From contig CAAEVV010000039.1 in NCBI GenBank assembly GCA_900759565.1, forward strand, positions 47,523 to 111,522: 64,000 nt of DNA. The letters run 5' to 3'. Numbering within the stretch: position 1 is the stretch's first letter; the number at the start of each line of letters is the position of its first letter. Source of the stretch: an uncultured Collinsella sp. Lineage in GTDB: Bacteria; Actinomycetota; Coriobacteriia; Coriobacteriales; Coriobacteriaceae. The position numbers and the translations under genes were made by a program. The notes under the pieces were generated by a model that searched no databases, was not told the origin of the DNA, and worked only from the letters and a program-made list of their open reading frames with translations. Shown piece after piece: positions 1 to 8,384 of this stretch.

Positions 1-725
1 GCGCCCGTGGTGATAACGTCATCGATAAGCAGCAGGCGGCGGCCATGCACATCCTCAACCGTCTCGTACATGCCTCGGGCACGCTCGCGGCGCTCCTCAC
101 GACCGAGTTCGCGCTGGTCGCCATGCCCGTACTTGACGAGAGCATCGAGCAGGGGAACACCCGACAGCTCGCAAAATGGGCGCGCAATGGCCTCCATATG
201 ATCAAAACCACGCCGCCGAAACGCTGCCGCCGTCGCAGGCACAAACACCACCGCATCCGCACCGGACAGCACACCTCCGTAGCGATCGGGCGCTACGACC
301 TGGGCATGCAGGGCGGTGTCGTAGAGCAGCTCTGCCAGATACGGAGCCAGACGTCGCTCGCCCGCATCCTTGTACGCTTTAATGATGCGCGGCAGCGGAT
401 GCGCATAGACGGCGCACGCCAGGCAGCGGTCGAGCGCCTCCGCCATTGCCGAGGACGTGCCCTCGACCGAACACTCAGTGCACAGCAAATCCCCAAACGG
501 GGCGCCGCATCGGGTGCAGCTATGACGTGGGTCGATGAGCGTGAGCGCAGCCAGACAGTCTTGGCAAATAAGCGCACCGGCGCGCTCGCAGCCGGCACAT
601 CGTGTTGGCGACAATGCCTCGAGCGCCTCGTGTGCCACCCGCTCGGCAAACGGTAGCAATTCGTCCGCAAACGGTAGGGCACCGGCACCCTGCAGACGGC
701 TCAATATGTTCAGATGGCTCTTCAA
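1..725 (-). CDS. comF: ComF family phosphoribosyltransferase (partial)
   Basis: The gene runs off the left edge, so about 241 codons are visible. The protein has an N-terminal double zinc ribbon (cysteine pairs CAGC, CQDC, CTRC and CTEC in the first ~90 residues) and then a type I phosphoribosyltransferase region ending in the PRPP loop LLLIDDVITTG at about 231-241. ComF proteins take part in DNA uptake; their exact substrate is unsettled. There is no ATG near the N-terminus. A TTG at 723-725 lies 7 nt after GGAGGG and is the start chosen. That ribosome-binding site is buried in a perfect hairpin (730-763). The gene follows ricT by 102 bp on the same strand and may be the last gene of tmk-holB-ricT-comF. 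Confidence 0.88.
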   Translation of the reverse strand, partial: MKSHLNILSRLQGAGALPFADELLPFAERVAHEALEALSPTRCAGCERAGALICQDCLAALTLIDPRHSCTRCGAPFGDLLCTECSVEGTSSAMAEALDRCLACAVYAHPLPRIIKAYKDAGERRLAPYLAELLYDTALHAQVVAPDRYGGVLSGADAVVFVPATAAAFRRRGFDHMEAIARPFCELSGVPLLDALVKYGHGDQRELGREERRERARGMYETVEDVHGRRLLLIDDVITTG

Positions 726-729
726 GACA

Positions 730-763
730 CAACCCTCCCTACGCTCGGTCGCAGGGAGGGTTG
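730..763 (-). promoter_or_regulatory. Hairpin that contains the comF ribosome-binding site
   Basis: A perfect 11-bp inverted repeat (730-740 and 753-763) has a 12-nt loop. On the minus-strand RNA the second arm is AGGGAGGGTTG, which includes the only Shine-Dalgarno sequence of comF, 7 nt before the TTG start. No U-tract follows, so it does not look like a normal terminator. I infer that folding would hide the ribosome-binding site. Confidence 0.7.
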
Positions 764-827
764 TTGATTCGGCGCTATGATACCCCGATGCGCTCGGGGC
801 AAGGCGGGCTAAATCCGCTCGCGGGCG

Positions 828-2528
828 TTATTCGCCGGCGGGCGGTTGTGGTGCGGGCGAAGACGGGGTCGAGCCCTCGCCACCATCCTGGCGCGGCTTG
901 CGGGAACGGCGACGGCGACGGCGCTTTTGACCCTGGTCGGCCGAGCCCTCGCCACCGCGATCCTCGCGCGGCTCGCGCTCGTCGCGAGCGGCGCCACGCG
1001 AAGCCTTGGCAGCCGCTCCCCCGCCATCTCCGGGACGACGGCGCGTGACCTTGACCTCGCCATCCGAGACCTGATCGGCCACGGAGGGCACTGAGGGCTT
1101 CTGTTGCGCGCCCGAGGAATGGCGACGGCGCGGACGCGGCGCGCGCTCCTCCTCGCCACGTGACTTGCCGCCCTTGTCGGCAGGCGCATCGGAACCCGAA
1201 CCACCCTTGGGGGCGGCACCAGCCTCGCGAGCAGCTGCGGCGCGGAAGGCGTCCTCGCGCTCCTCGCTCGACAGATGACGGCGGCGGCGACGTGTGGGGT
1301 TCATGCCACCGCCGCGATTCTGCTGCTGGGGCTGCTGAACCTCGCGCTCGCGAGAGGCGTTCTTGCCCGCGGCTGCAGCCTCGGTAGCATCGCCCGAGCC
1401 CGCGCGCTTGCGACGACGACGGCCACCGGCGGCCTCCTCGGCCTCGGGTGTCTCGGCCTTACCACGGCCCTTTCCGCGGCCACGGCCCTCGCCCTGGCTC
1501 TGAGCAGCGCGGGCATCGGAATCGGCATCGCGACGACGGCGCTTGGGCATCGACGTGCCGGCAAGACGGTCGGCGCTCGACAGGCCATCGCCCACGTCGA
1601 CGCCGTTCTCGCGGTCGAGCTCCATGAGGGCCAGGCGCATCTCGGGCGACTCGATACGCTCGAGCACGTCACGCGTCACGCAGTCGGGGCGGCAATTGCA
1701 GCCCTGCTCGGCGGCCTTCTTTTTGCAGCCCTCCGAGCACGTCATATCGGCCAGGTTGACCTTAAAGACTTTGCCGTTCTCCAGGCGCAGCACCAGCTGC
1801 TCACGCGGCGTGTCATACTCCTGGATACGCGCCTTGCCAAGCGGCGTATCGATGAGCGTTTTCTTTTTGGGCGCACGGCTCTTAAAGTCCTTGTACGCCT
1901 CGAACTCATAGCGCAGACAGCACATCAGGCGGCCGCAAACGCCGCTGATCTTGGACGAGTTGAGCGGCAGGTCCTGCTCTTTTGCCATGCGGATCGAGAC
2001 GGGCTCAAACTGTCCGCCAAAGCGCGTGCAGCAGAGCTCCTGTCCGCACTGGGCATAGCCGCCCACCAGGCGGGTCTCGTCGCGCACGCCGATCTGGCGC
2101 ATGTCGACGCGGATGTGCAGCGTCGAGGACAGATCCTTGACGAGCTGGCGAAAATCGACGCGTTCCTCAGCCGCAAAGTAGAACACGGCCTTCTCGCCGC
2201 CAAACAGGTACTCGACGCCGACCGGCTTCATCTCGAGGTCGAGCTCCTTGACCAGGCGGCGGAAGTCGACCATGGCCTCGTCGCCCTGGATGGCCAGGTC
2301 GTCGGCAAGCTGCAGGTCGATGTCGCTCGCCACGCGCAGCACGGGCTTAAGCGGCTGACCAATCTCGTCTTGCGGCACCTCGAAGGGATCGGCCGTGACC
2401 AGGCCGATCTCGGTTCCGCGCTCGGTGGAACAAATGGCATAATCGGCCTCGAGGATATCCAGATCCTGCGGGTCGAACCACAGGTCGCGCGAGGCGTAGG
2501 TAAACTTAACGGGTACAACTAACGGCAT
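828..2528 (-). CDS. ricT: PSP1-domain protein RicT/YaaT with long basic tail
   Basis: Homologue of Bacillus RicT (YaaT), a PSP1-domain protein that works with RNase Y in mRNA processing. Residues 1-310 hold the conserved core with cysteine clusters at 161/166/167, 198/203/204 and 264-283, of the kind that bind an iron-sulfur cluster in the Ric complex. Residues 328-566 form a disordered tail rich in Arg, Gly, Ala and Glu with several runs of four to six arginines; Bacillus RicT (about 275 residues) has no such tail. The ATG at 2526-2528 overlaps the holB end by 10 bp, so the two are translationally coupled. The order tmk-holB-ricT matches the Firmicutes order. Confidence 0.9.
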   Translation of the reverse strand: MPLVVPVKFTYASRDLWFDPQDLDILEADYAICSTERGTEIGLVTADPFEVPQDEIGQPLKPVLRVASDIDLQLADDLAIQGDEAMVDFRRLVKELDLEMKPVGVEYLFGGEKAVFYFAAEERVDFRQLVKDLSSTLHIRVDMRQIGVRDETRLVGGYAQCGQELCCTRFGGQFEPVSIRMAKEQDLPLNSSKISGVCGRLMCCLRYEFEAYKDFKSRAPKKKTLIDTPLGKARIQEYDTPREQLVLRLENGKVFKVNLADMTCSEGCKKKAAEQGCNCRPDCVTRDVLERIESPEMRLALMELDRENGVDVGDGLSSADRLAGTSMPKRRRRDADSDARAAQSQGEGRGRGKGRGKAETPEAEEAAGGRRRRKRAGSGDATEAAAAGKNASREREVQQPQQQNRGGGMNPTRRRRRHLSSEEREDAFRAAAAREAGAAPKGGSGSDAPADKGGKSRGEEERAPRPRRRHSSGAQQKPSVPSVADQVSDGEVKVTRRRPGDGGGAAAKASRGAARDEREPREDRGGEGSADQGQKRRRRRRSRKPRQDGGEGSTPSSPAPQPPAGE

Positions 2529-3646
2529 TTCAGTGCCTTCCTGATATCGAACAGCATGACCTCGATGGCCAGCTGGGGAGTAACGTTTCTGGCGATGTTG
2601 CGCTCGGCGGTCGCGACTGCCTCGAGCGCCCGTGTGGCACCCGCAACATTCGTCGCGGCGGCAAGCCGCCCGATCGTGTCGCGCACGTCCTCGTTCACCA
2701 CGTCGGCTGCCTCGTCCTGAAGCGTCAGCAGCACGTCGCGCATGAGCGCCCGCGCGCTCGCCAGCGCTTCCATGATACCCGAACGCTCGCGCGCGTTGAG
2801 TTCGCGCTTGTTGCGGTCCTCAAGCTGCTTCAATGCTCCACGCGACAGGTAGTCGGCGTTTTGCTCGAGCACCTTTTCCTGCGTGGACTTGACCTCGGCG
2901 AGCGGCGCCTTAACGGCGACGATGAGCGACTTGGCGCGGCTGAGCACGTCGGCCTCGTCGGCGGCGATGAGCGAATCGATGGCGCGAACCATCTGACGGC
3001 GAGCGTCCTGGCGCTCGGCGCTCTTGAAGAACTCGATGCCACGCGCGGGACTTCCCGCTACTGCGACGGCCATGCGGCAACGCGCAGGGTCCTGACCGGT
3101 GGCGCGGCTCACGGCCTGCGCGGCGACGGCGGGCGACACCAGCCGAAACGGCACGCACTGGCAGCGGCTCACGATGGTGGGCAGCATCACGTCTGCCGAG
3201 GTGCCCAACAAGATGAACATAACGCCCTCGGGCGGCTCCTCGAGTGTTTTGAGCAGTGCGTTGGCGGTGTTAGCGCGCAGCTGCTCGGCACGGTCGATGA
3301 TGTAGACCTTGGCCTTGGCACGGATGGGCGCCAGAGGCACGTCGTCGAGCAGCTCGCGGGTCTGGGCAATGAGGTAGCCCGTGGCGCTCTCGGGTGTGTA
3401 ATAGTGCACGTCGGGATGCGTGTGCCGCGCAACGCGCACGCAGCTGTCGCATGCGCCGCAGCCGTCCTGCTCGCACAGGAAGGCCTGGGCGAGCGCCCAT
3501 GCGGCATCGAGCTTGCCGGCGCCGGGAGCGCCCAAAAACAGGTAGGCGTGCGATGCGCGGCCGCTGGCGACGGCGTTGGTCAAAAAGTCGCGCACGCGCT
3601 CTTGGGTGTCGAGCTTGGCCAGCAGGCTTGCCTGAGCGGGGGCCAC
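2519..3646 (-). CDS. holB: DNA polymerase III delta' subunit
   Basis: Clamp-loader delta' subunit of DNA polymerase III. The 375-residue protein has a P-loop-like GAPGAGK near residue 39, a four-cysteine zinc module (CEQDGCGACDSC), the LLKTLEEPPEG segment typical of clamp loaders, and the SRC motif (IVSRCQC). A GTG at 3644-3646 is preferred as start because AAGGAGG lies 9 nt upstream inside the end of tmk and only one base separates it from the tmk stop codon. A longer in-frame reading exists but would overlap tmk by about 90 bp without conserved sequence. It sits between tmk and ricT and overlaps the latter. Confidence 0.92.
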   Translation of the reverse strand: MAPAQASLLAKLDTQERVRDFLTNAVASGRASHAYLFLGAPGAGKLDAAWALAQAFLCEQDGCGACDSCVRVARHTHPDVHYYTPESATGYLIAQTRELLDDVPLAPIRAKAKVYIIDRAEQLRANTANALLKTLEEPPEGVMFILLGTSADVMLPTIVSRCQCVPFRLVSPAVAAQAVSRATGQDPARCRMAVAVAGSPARGIEFFKSAERQDARRQMVRAIDSLIAADEADVLSRAKSLIVAVKAPLAEVKSTQEKVLEQNADYLSRGALKQLEDRNKRELNARERSGIMEALASARALMRDVLLTLQDEAADVVNEDVRDTIGRLAAATNVAGATRALEAVATAERNIARNVTPQLAIEVMLFDIRKALKCR

Positions 3647-3647
3647 G

Positions 3648-4331
3648 TTACTCGGCCTCCTTGGCAAGTGCGGCGGCGACGGCGTCTTGCGGAATGTCGA
3701 GACCGTACGCGCGAACCTGCTCGACCGTCTTCGCAAAGACTTCCTCGATGGACGCGGTCGCGTCGATGAGCTTTACGCGGTTTGGCTCCTCGGCGGCAAT
3801 TGCGCAAAAACCCTGGTAGACACGCTCTTGGAATGCCATGCCTTTTGCCTCCATGCGATCTGCCGCACCACGGGCTGCCATGCGCAGCGCCGCCTGCTCG
3901 GGCGTGATGTGATAGACGAGTGTGAGCGCCGGGTGCGTACCCGCGACGGCCAGGTTGTTGGCGTCGCGCACTATCTGGCGATCGAGGCCATCGGCAAACG
4001 CCTGGTAGCAGGTCGTGGAATCGTAGAAGCGATCGCACAGGACCACCTTGCCGGCAGCGAGGGCGGGCGCGATGACCTCGTGCACCAACTGGGCGCGCGC
4101 GGCCTCGTAGAGCAACAACTCGCAGGTGTCGCCCATCGCCGTATTGGCGGGGTCGAGCAGCAGGGCGCGAATCTTTTCGCTGATGGCAGTGCCGCCCGGC
4201 TCGCGCAGGCTCACAACCTGGTAGCCAGCGAGTTCGAGCGCACGGGCAAGCAGGCGCGCCTGCGTAGATTTACCGGCGCCATCGACACCCTCGAGCGTAA
4301 TGAAGCTATGTTGAGCGGGCTTAAAAGCCAT
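3648..4331 (-). CDS. tmk: Thymidylate kinase
   Basis: dTMP kinase, making dTDP for DNA synthesis. The 227-residue protein has the P-loop GVDGAGKST at about 15-23, the DRF motif (CDRFYDST) for nucleotide binding, and an Arg-rich LID region around RMAARGAADRMEAKG. Length is normal for the family (about 200-230). It is the first gene of the tmk-holB-ricT cluster; the stop lies 1 bp from the holB start. Its own upstream region contains the inverted repeat at 4441-4509. Confidence 0.96.
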   Translation of the reverse strand: MAFKPAQHSFITLEGVDGAGKSTQARLLARALELAGYQVVSLREPGGTAISEKIRALLLDPANTAMGDTCELLLYEAARAQLVHEVIAPALAAGKVVLCDRFYDSTTCYQAFADGLDRQIVRDANNLAVAGTHPALTLVYHITPEQAALRMAARGAADRMEAKGMAFQERVYQGFCAIAAEEPNRVKLIDATASIEEVFAKTVEQVRAYGLDIPQDAVAAALAKEAE

Positions 4332-4440
4332 GGGCGCAGCCCCTTCCTACAAGGCGCGTAAATGCAGATATATCAACCAAGCCATGATACCCCAGTGCTC
4401 GGCGCGTCCCAAATCCAACCTAGCCATCGAGGCATCCCCG

Positions 4441-4509
4441 AAGTTGCGGTGAAATAGGGACTGATTGAAGCTCTGAGACCGCCAAACAGTCCCTATTTCA
4501 CCGCAACTT
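4441..4509. repeat. Perfect 22-bp inverted repeat with GTCCC box (class A)
   Basis: Arms at 4441-4462 and 4488-4509 are perfectly complementary over 22 bp with a 25-nt loop. The arm reads AGTCCCTATTTCACCGCAAC in part. A diverged copy lies at 43428-43498. It sits between the divergent tmk and zinc-ribbon genes and is one of several palindromes in this window that carry GTCCC. Confidence 0.85.
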
Positions 4510-4534
4510 ATGATGGGGATTTTTGGGCGCTGGG

Positions 4535-4540
4535 TATAAT
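4535..4540 (+). promoter_or_regulatory. -10 element TATAAT for the zinc-ribbon gene
   Basis: Consensus TATAAT 38 bp before the ATG at 4578. No good TTGACA-like -35 lies 16-18 bp upstream, so only the -10 is claimed. Confidence 0.5.
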
Positions 4541-4577
4541 CGTCGTATTGCATTGAAATGTGGCGAAAGGAGTGGCA

Positions 4578-5561
4578 ATGTCTCGGTATTGCGCCTCGTG
4601 CGGCAAGCTTCTTGCAGATAATGCCAAGTTCTGCACCTCGTGCGGTGCACCCGTTGAGCAAACAACCGCGAGCGATAGCCAGCCCGCTTTTGAGCAGACC
4701 GGCTCCCTTGATACGCCGCAAGCCAAGGCGGACGACCCCCTCGCCTATCGCCCCGACCCCGCCGCAAGCCCTGCGGCCGTCGAGACCACGCAGCGCATAC
4801 CCGTCGCGAGCGGCTCGTCCCAACAGGAGCCGGCTCCCGCATACGCGCCCGCTTCGCCACAGACCCCCGCCCCCAAAAAGAGCGGCACCGGGCCGCTTAT
4901 CGCCGTTATCGTTGTGCTGGTGGCGATAATCATCGCCCTGGTCATCTTCTTTGCAATCAGACCTTTCGACAACGCCGCCACGCAGACGGCTGCCGAGGTA
5001 GCTAAGCTGCACCATGACGTCGACGAAGATGACCTAAAGCCTCTCGGCGATCCCAACAGCCTGTACGACGATGACGACGATGACGACGAGGATGGCGGCG
5101 AAGCAACGCTCTCCGAGCAGAACCTCTACCGTCGTCTGAGCGAATACTACGACTTGCTCGAAGACCTCGACAACTACGTCCGTGGCTGCGCGCAGAACTT
5201 CAACGGCAGCTATCTGGAAGAGGATCGAACCACCCGTCAAAATCTCGCCGACGTCGCCGAGCGCACGGAGGACACCATCGAGCAGTATTACGACATCGTC
5301 GAGGACCTGGACGTCCCGACGAGCTCTAAGAACTACAGCTCCTGGAAGGACATCATCGCCCTGTACGATGACCTGGATCACCGCATTGACGCAATCTGTG
5401 ATGCCTGGGAGATCAGCCTGAAATACGCCAAGCCTGCGGACCACAAGAATGAGATCGTGGCGCCGCTGTCGCGCGACAACGTGGCGGGCACCAATGACAA
5501 TAAGTACCGCCTAGATTTTGAGGAGCGCTATCCCAGCGCCAAGCCTGTCGAGGTGAACTAG
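4578..5561 (+). CDS. Zinc-ribbon single-pass membrane protein
   Basis: A 327-residue protein of unknown role. It starts with a zinc ribbon (CASCGKLL and CTSCGAPV, residues ~4-27), followed by a Pro/Ala/Ser-rich linker, one transmembrane helix of about 25 residues (GPLIAVIVVLVAIIIALVIF) near 105-130, and an outer part with a run of acidic residues (DDDDDDDED) then a helical region. The layout, cytoplasmic zinc ribbon plus TM plus extracytoplasmic domain, is common in Gram-positive envelope proteins. ATG 4578 is chosen because AAAGGAG lies just upstream; an ATG at 4560 is less well placed. It is monocistronic and ends just before the 5580-5670 repeat array. Confidence 0.82.
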   Translation: MSRYCASCGKLLADNAKFCTSCGAPVEQTTASDSQPAFEQTGSLDTPQAKADDPLAYRPDPAASPAAVETTQRIPVASGSSQQEPAPAYAPASPQTPAPKKSGTGPLIAVIVVLVAIIIALVIFFAIRPFDNAATQTAAEVAKLHHDVDEDDLKPLGDPNSLYDDDDDDDEDGGEATLSEQNLYRRLSEYYDLLEDLDNYVRGCAQNFNGSYLEEDRTTRQNLADVAERTEDTIEQYYDIVEDLDVPTSSKNYSSWKDIIALYDDLDHRIDAICDAWEISLKYAKPADHKNEIVAPLSRDNVAGTNDNKYRLDFEERYPSAKPVEVN

Positions 5562-5579
5562 CGCTCTGTCGTTCCCGAG

Positions 5580-5670
5580 CCGGCAGTAAGGGACGTTCCT
5601 AAACTGCCGGCAGAAAAGGAACGTCCCTAACTGCCGGTCCCGGCAGAAAAGGAACGTCCCTAACTGCCGG
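5580..5670. repeat. Three 31-bp palindromic repeats (class B)
   Basis: Three copies at 5580-5610, 5607-5637 and 5640-5670. The pattern is CCGGCAG, 3-4 nt, GGGACGTTCC or its complement, 3-4 nt, CTGCCGG. The first is inverted relative to the other two, and copies one and two share 4 bp. Single copies lie at 33516-33546 and 36063-36093. Confidence 0.9.
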
Positions 5671-5672
5671 AT

Positions 5673-5711
5673 AAAAAACGAGCGAGGATTTTGAGGTCCT
5701 CGCTCGTTTTT
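5673..5711. terminator. Bidirectional intrinsic terminator
   Basis: 15-bp stem (AAAAACGAGCGAGGA with its complement) around an 8-nt loop, with an A-run on one side and a T-run on the other, between the convergent zinc-ribbon gene and topA. It can serve both. Confidence 0.88.
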
Positions 5712-5738
5712 GTTTTAGGTGATGTTTCGACCGTGCGG

Positions 5739-8330
5739 CTACTTGTCGGCAGCGGTCTTTTTGGTAGTCGACTTCTTGGCCGTCGTCTTCTTGGCGGTCG
5801 TCTTCTTGGCAGCAGTCTTCTTTGTCGCCGTCGTCTTCTTGGCCGTGCTCGCCTTGGTCGTGGTCTTGCGGCCGCGGGCGGGCTTCTTCTCCTTGGTCGG
5901 GCAATCCATGTTGACGCAGATACGCCACGGACCGCGCGCCGTGTTGACCACCACGATGGGGGCGCCGCACTCGGGGCAGGTCTCGCCCGTCGCCTCGAGC
6001 TTGCCGCGCGCCGGCAGCGGATAGCTCACGCCGCAATCGTCATAGTTGGTGCAGCGGATAAAGCGCTTGCCGCTCTTCTCGCTCTTGTGCGCGATCAGAT
6101 CGCCATGGCGTCCTGCCTCGGCGCACACCTTGCACTCGCCCACCTTAAGGTCGGGCTCGTAATTGGTGGGACACGTGGGGTTCACGCAAATCTCGAAGGC
6201 CTTCTGGCGGAACGGCTGGCACTTAATGCGCGGCGCGCCGCACTCGGGGCACACGGCGGCCTCGCCCTCGAGCGGGCTCACCTTGACGCCGCTCGGCACC
6301 GGATAGGTCACGTCGCAGTCGGGCCAGCCCATGCAGCCAATGAAGCTGCCGCGGGTCTTGGCGCTCGTCTTCATAACCAGATCCTTGCCGCACTTGGGAC
6401 AGGCACCCACACGCGCATCGGCCGTGACGGCGTCGCTGATGGCGTCGCCCAGCTCCTGTGTGTGCTTGAGCAGCTCGTCGAGCACACCGGCCAGCAGCGC
6501 GCGCGAGTGCGTCACGACATGCTCTTCGGTATCCTCGCCGCGCTCCACGCGGGTCATGTCGCCGTCGAGCTCGCTGGTCATATCGGGGCTCGTGATGCGC
6601 GGGGCAAACTGCGTTAGCGCGTCGATGATGGCGATGCCCAGCTGGCTCGGCTCAACGGGATCATTTTTGAGATAGCGCACGGCGTACAGACGCTCGATGA
6701 TGCTCGCGCGCGTGGACTTGGTACCCAGGCCGCGCTTTTCCATCTCCTGCACGAGCTTGCCCTGGCTGTAGCGCGCGGGCGGCTCGGTCTGTTTGGCCTC
6801 GAGCTTAATGTCGAACACGTCGACCGTATCACCCTGCTCCAGCGGCGGCATCTGCTCGTCGCGCTTAAGGCCGTACGGGTATGCCTCGCGGAAACCCGGG
6901 GTCACGAGCACGTCGCCCGAGGCCACGAACGGCTCGCCGTTCACATCGAGCTCGAGCTTGGTGTTCTCGATGGTCGCGGGCCCCATGAGCGTTGCCAGGA
7001 AGCGACGGGTGATGAGGTCGTAGAGCTTACGCTGGCCGCCGTCGAGCGTGGACGGATCGCCCTCGCCCGTGGGATAGATAGGCGGGTGATCGGTGGTCTC
7101 GACCTTGCCGCGCGTGGGCTTCATGGGACCGGCGAGCACCTTTTTGCACACGGGCGCCAGCGACGGGTTGATCTTTGCCAGGTCGCTCACCACGGCGCCC
7201 AGATCGAGCGTCGCGGGGTACACGGTGTTGTCGACACGCGGGTAGCTGATGAGACCGGCCATGTAGAGGGACTCGGCGATGCGCATCGTACGCGCAGGCG
7301 AGATGCCCTCGGCCGCGGCGGCAGCCTGCAGCGAGGTCGTCGCAAACGGCGTGGGCGGCTGCTGCTTACGCGAGCGCTTGGCCACCGCGGCAACGGTCGC
7401 CGTCGCGACACCGTCGACATGGCCGTACGCCGTCTCGGCAGCATCCTTGTCGGTAAAACGCGCCGTCTTGTGTGCAATCTTAAAGCGGTCGTCCTCGGCG
7501 GCGCCCTGCGCGGCACCCATGCCGCGAATCTGCCAATAGTCCTCGGGCACAAACGCCATGCGCTCGCGCTCGCGCTCGACCACCAGGGCGAGCGTCGGCG
7601 TCTGCACGCGACCGGCAGAGCGCACGTTACCAAAGCCGCCGAACTTGGCGAGCGTCAGATAGCGCGTGAGCACCGCGCCCCAAATGAGGTCGATGTGCTG
7701 GCGGCTCTCGCCGGCGTCGGCCAGGTTCTGGTCGAGCGAGACGAGATTATCGAAGGCGTGCGTGATCTCGGCCTTGGTAAACGAAGAGTATTGGGCGCGG
7801 GCAACCGGCAAGTCGGGCGCAACCTCACGCACCTTGTTGAGGGCGTCCGAACCGATTAGCTCGCCCTCGCGGTCAAAGTCCGTGGCGATGATGACGCTGT
7901 CGGACTTTTTAGCGAGGTTCTTGAGCGAACGAATGAGCTCCTTCTCGGCCGGCAGCTTAATGACGGGCGCCCAGGTGAGGTAAGGCAGGCTCTCGAGCTT
8001 CCAGCCCTTGATGGAGATGCCATCGGCAAGGAACGGCTTACGCTTGGTGTCATAGGGCGGACGCGCCAGGCCATCGGGCATGTCAGCCGGCAGCATCTCG
8101 CCGTCCTCGGTGACCGAATACCAACCCAGCTTTTTATCGAACAGCACGCTGTCGCAAAAATCGGGCGCAAGGATGTGACCGGCAAGACCGATCGTCACGC
8201 ACTCCTCGCCCTTCCACTCAAAACGGTAGATGGCGGTGTTGTACACCTTGTCCTTTTTAGGCTTACCCGTGGACAGCCGCTCGGCGATCTGACGCGCGGC
8301 GTCGTTTTTCTCGGCGATGATGAGCTTCAA
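5739..8330 (-). CDS. topA: Type IA DNA topoisomerase with histone-like tail
   Basis: Type IA topoisomerase, 863 residues, relaxing negative supercoils by passing one strand. The toprim domain is at the N-terminus (Lys/Asn near EKNDAARQIAERL, DFDREGELIG at 151-160) and the catalytic tyrosine is Y363 in ISYPRVDNTVYP. From about 640 on there are several four-cysteine zinc ribbons (CPKCGKDL, CPECGAPR, CKVC, CPECGAPI). The last ~50 residues are almost only Lys, Thr and Ala, like histone H1. The N-terminal layout resembles archaeal topoisomerase I and TopB more than E. coli TopA; the symbol is the best guess. It lies 54 bp after hypB on the same strand. Confidence 0.88.
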   Translation of the reverse strand: MKLIIAEKNDAARQIAERLSTGKPKKDKVYNTAIYRFEWKGEECVTIGLAGHILAPDFCDSVLFDKKLGWYSVTEDGEMLPADMPDGLARPPYDTKRKPFLADGISIKGWKLESLPYLTWAPVIKLPAEKELIRSLKNLAKKSDSVIIATDFDREGELIGSDALNKVREVAPDLPVARAQYSSFTKAEITHAFDNLVSLDQNLADAGESRQHIDLIWGAVLTRYLTLAKFGGFGNVRSAGRVQTPTLALVVERERERMAFVPEDYWQIRGMGAAQGAAEDDRFKIAHKTARFTDKDAAETAYGHVDGVATATVAAVAKRSRKQQPPTPFATTSLQAAAAAEGISPARTMRIAESLYMAGLISYPRVDNTVYPATLDLGAVVSDLAKINPSLAPVCKKVLAGPMKPTRGKVETTDHPPIYPTGEGDPSTLDGGQRKLYDLITRRFLATLMGPATIENTKLELDVNGEPFVASGDVLVTPGFREAYPYGLKRDEQMPPLEQGDTVDVFDIKLEAKQTEPPARYSQGKLVQEMEKRGLGTKSTRASIIERLYAVRYLKNDPVEPSQLGIAIIDALTQFAPRITSPDMTSELDGDMTRVERGEDTEEHVVTHSRALLAGVLDELLKHTQELGDAISDAVTADARVGACPKCGKDLVMKTSAKTRGSFIGCMGWPDCDVTYPVPSGVKVSPLEGEAAVCPECGAPRIKCQPFRQKAFEICVNPTCPTNYEPDLKVGECKVCAEAGRHGDLIAHKSEKSGKRFIRCTNYDDCGVSYPLPARGKLEATGETCPECGAPIVVVNTARGPWRICVNMDCPTKEKKPARGRKTTTKASTAKKTTATKKTAAKKTTAKKTTAKKSTTKKTAADK

Positions 8331-8384
8331 AAGAGGCTCCTATCTCGTATCTCTGCGGCTACGCCCGCCCGTATGGCGGCCGAC

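Noticed and set aside
1275..2522. Long + strand open frame opposite ricT (415 codons)
   Set aside because: High-GC shadow: the opposite strand encodes a clear RicT with conserved cysteines.
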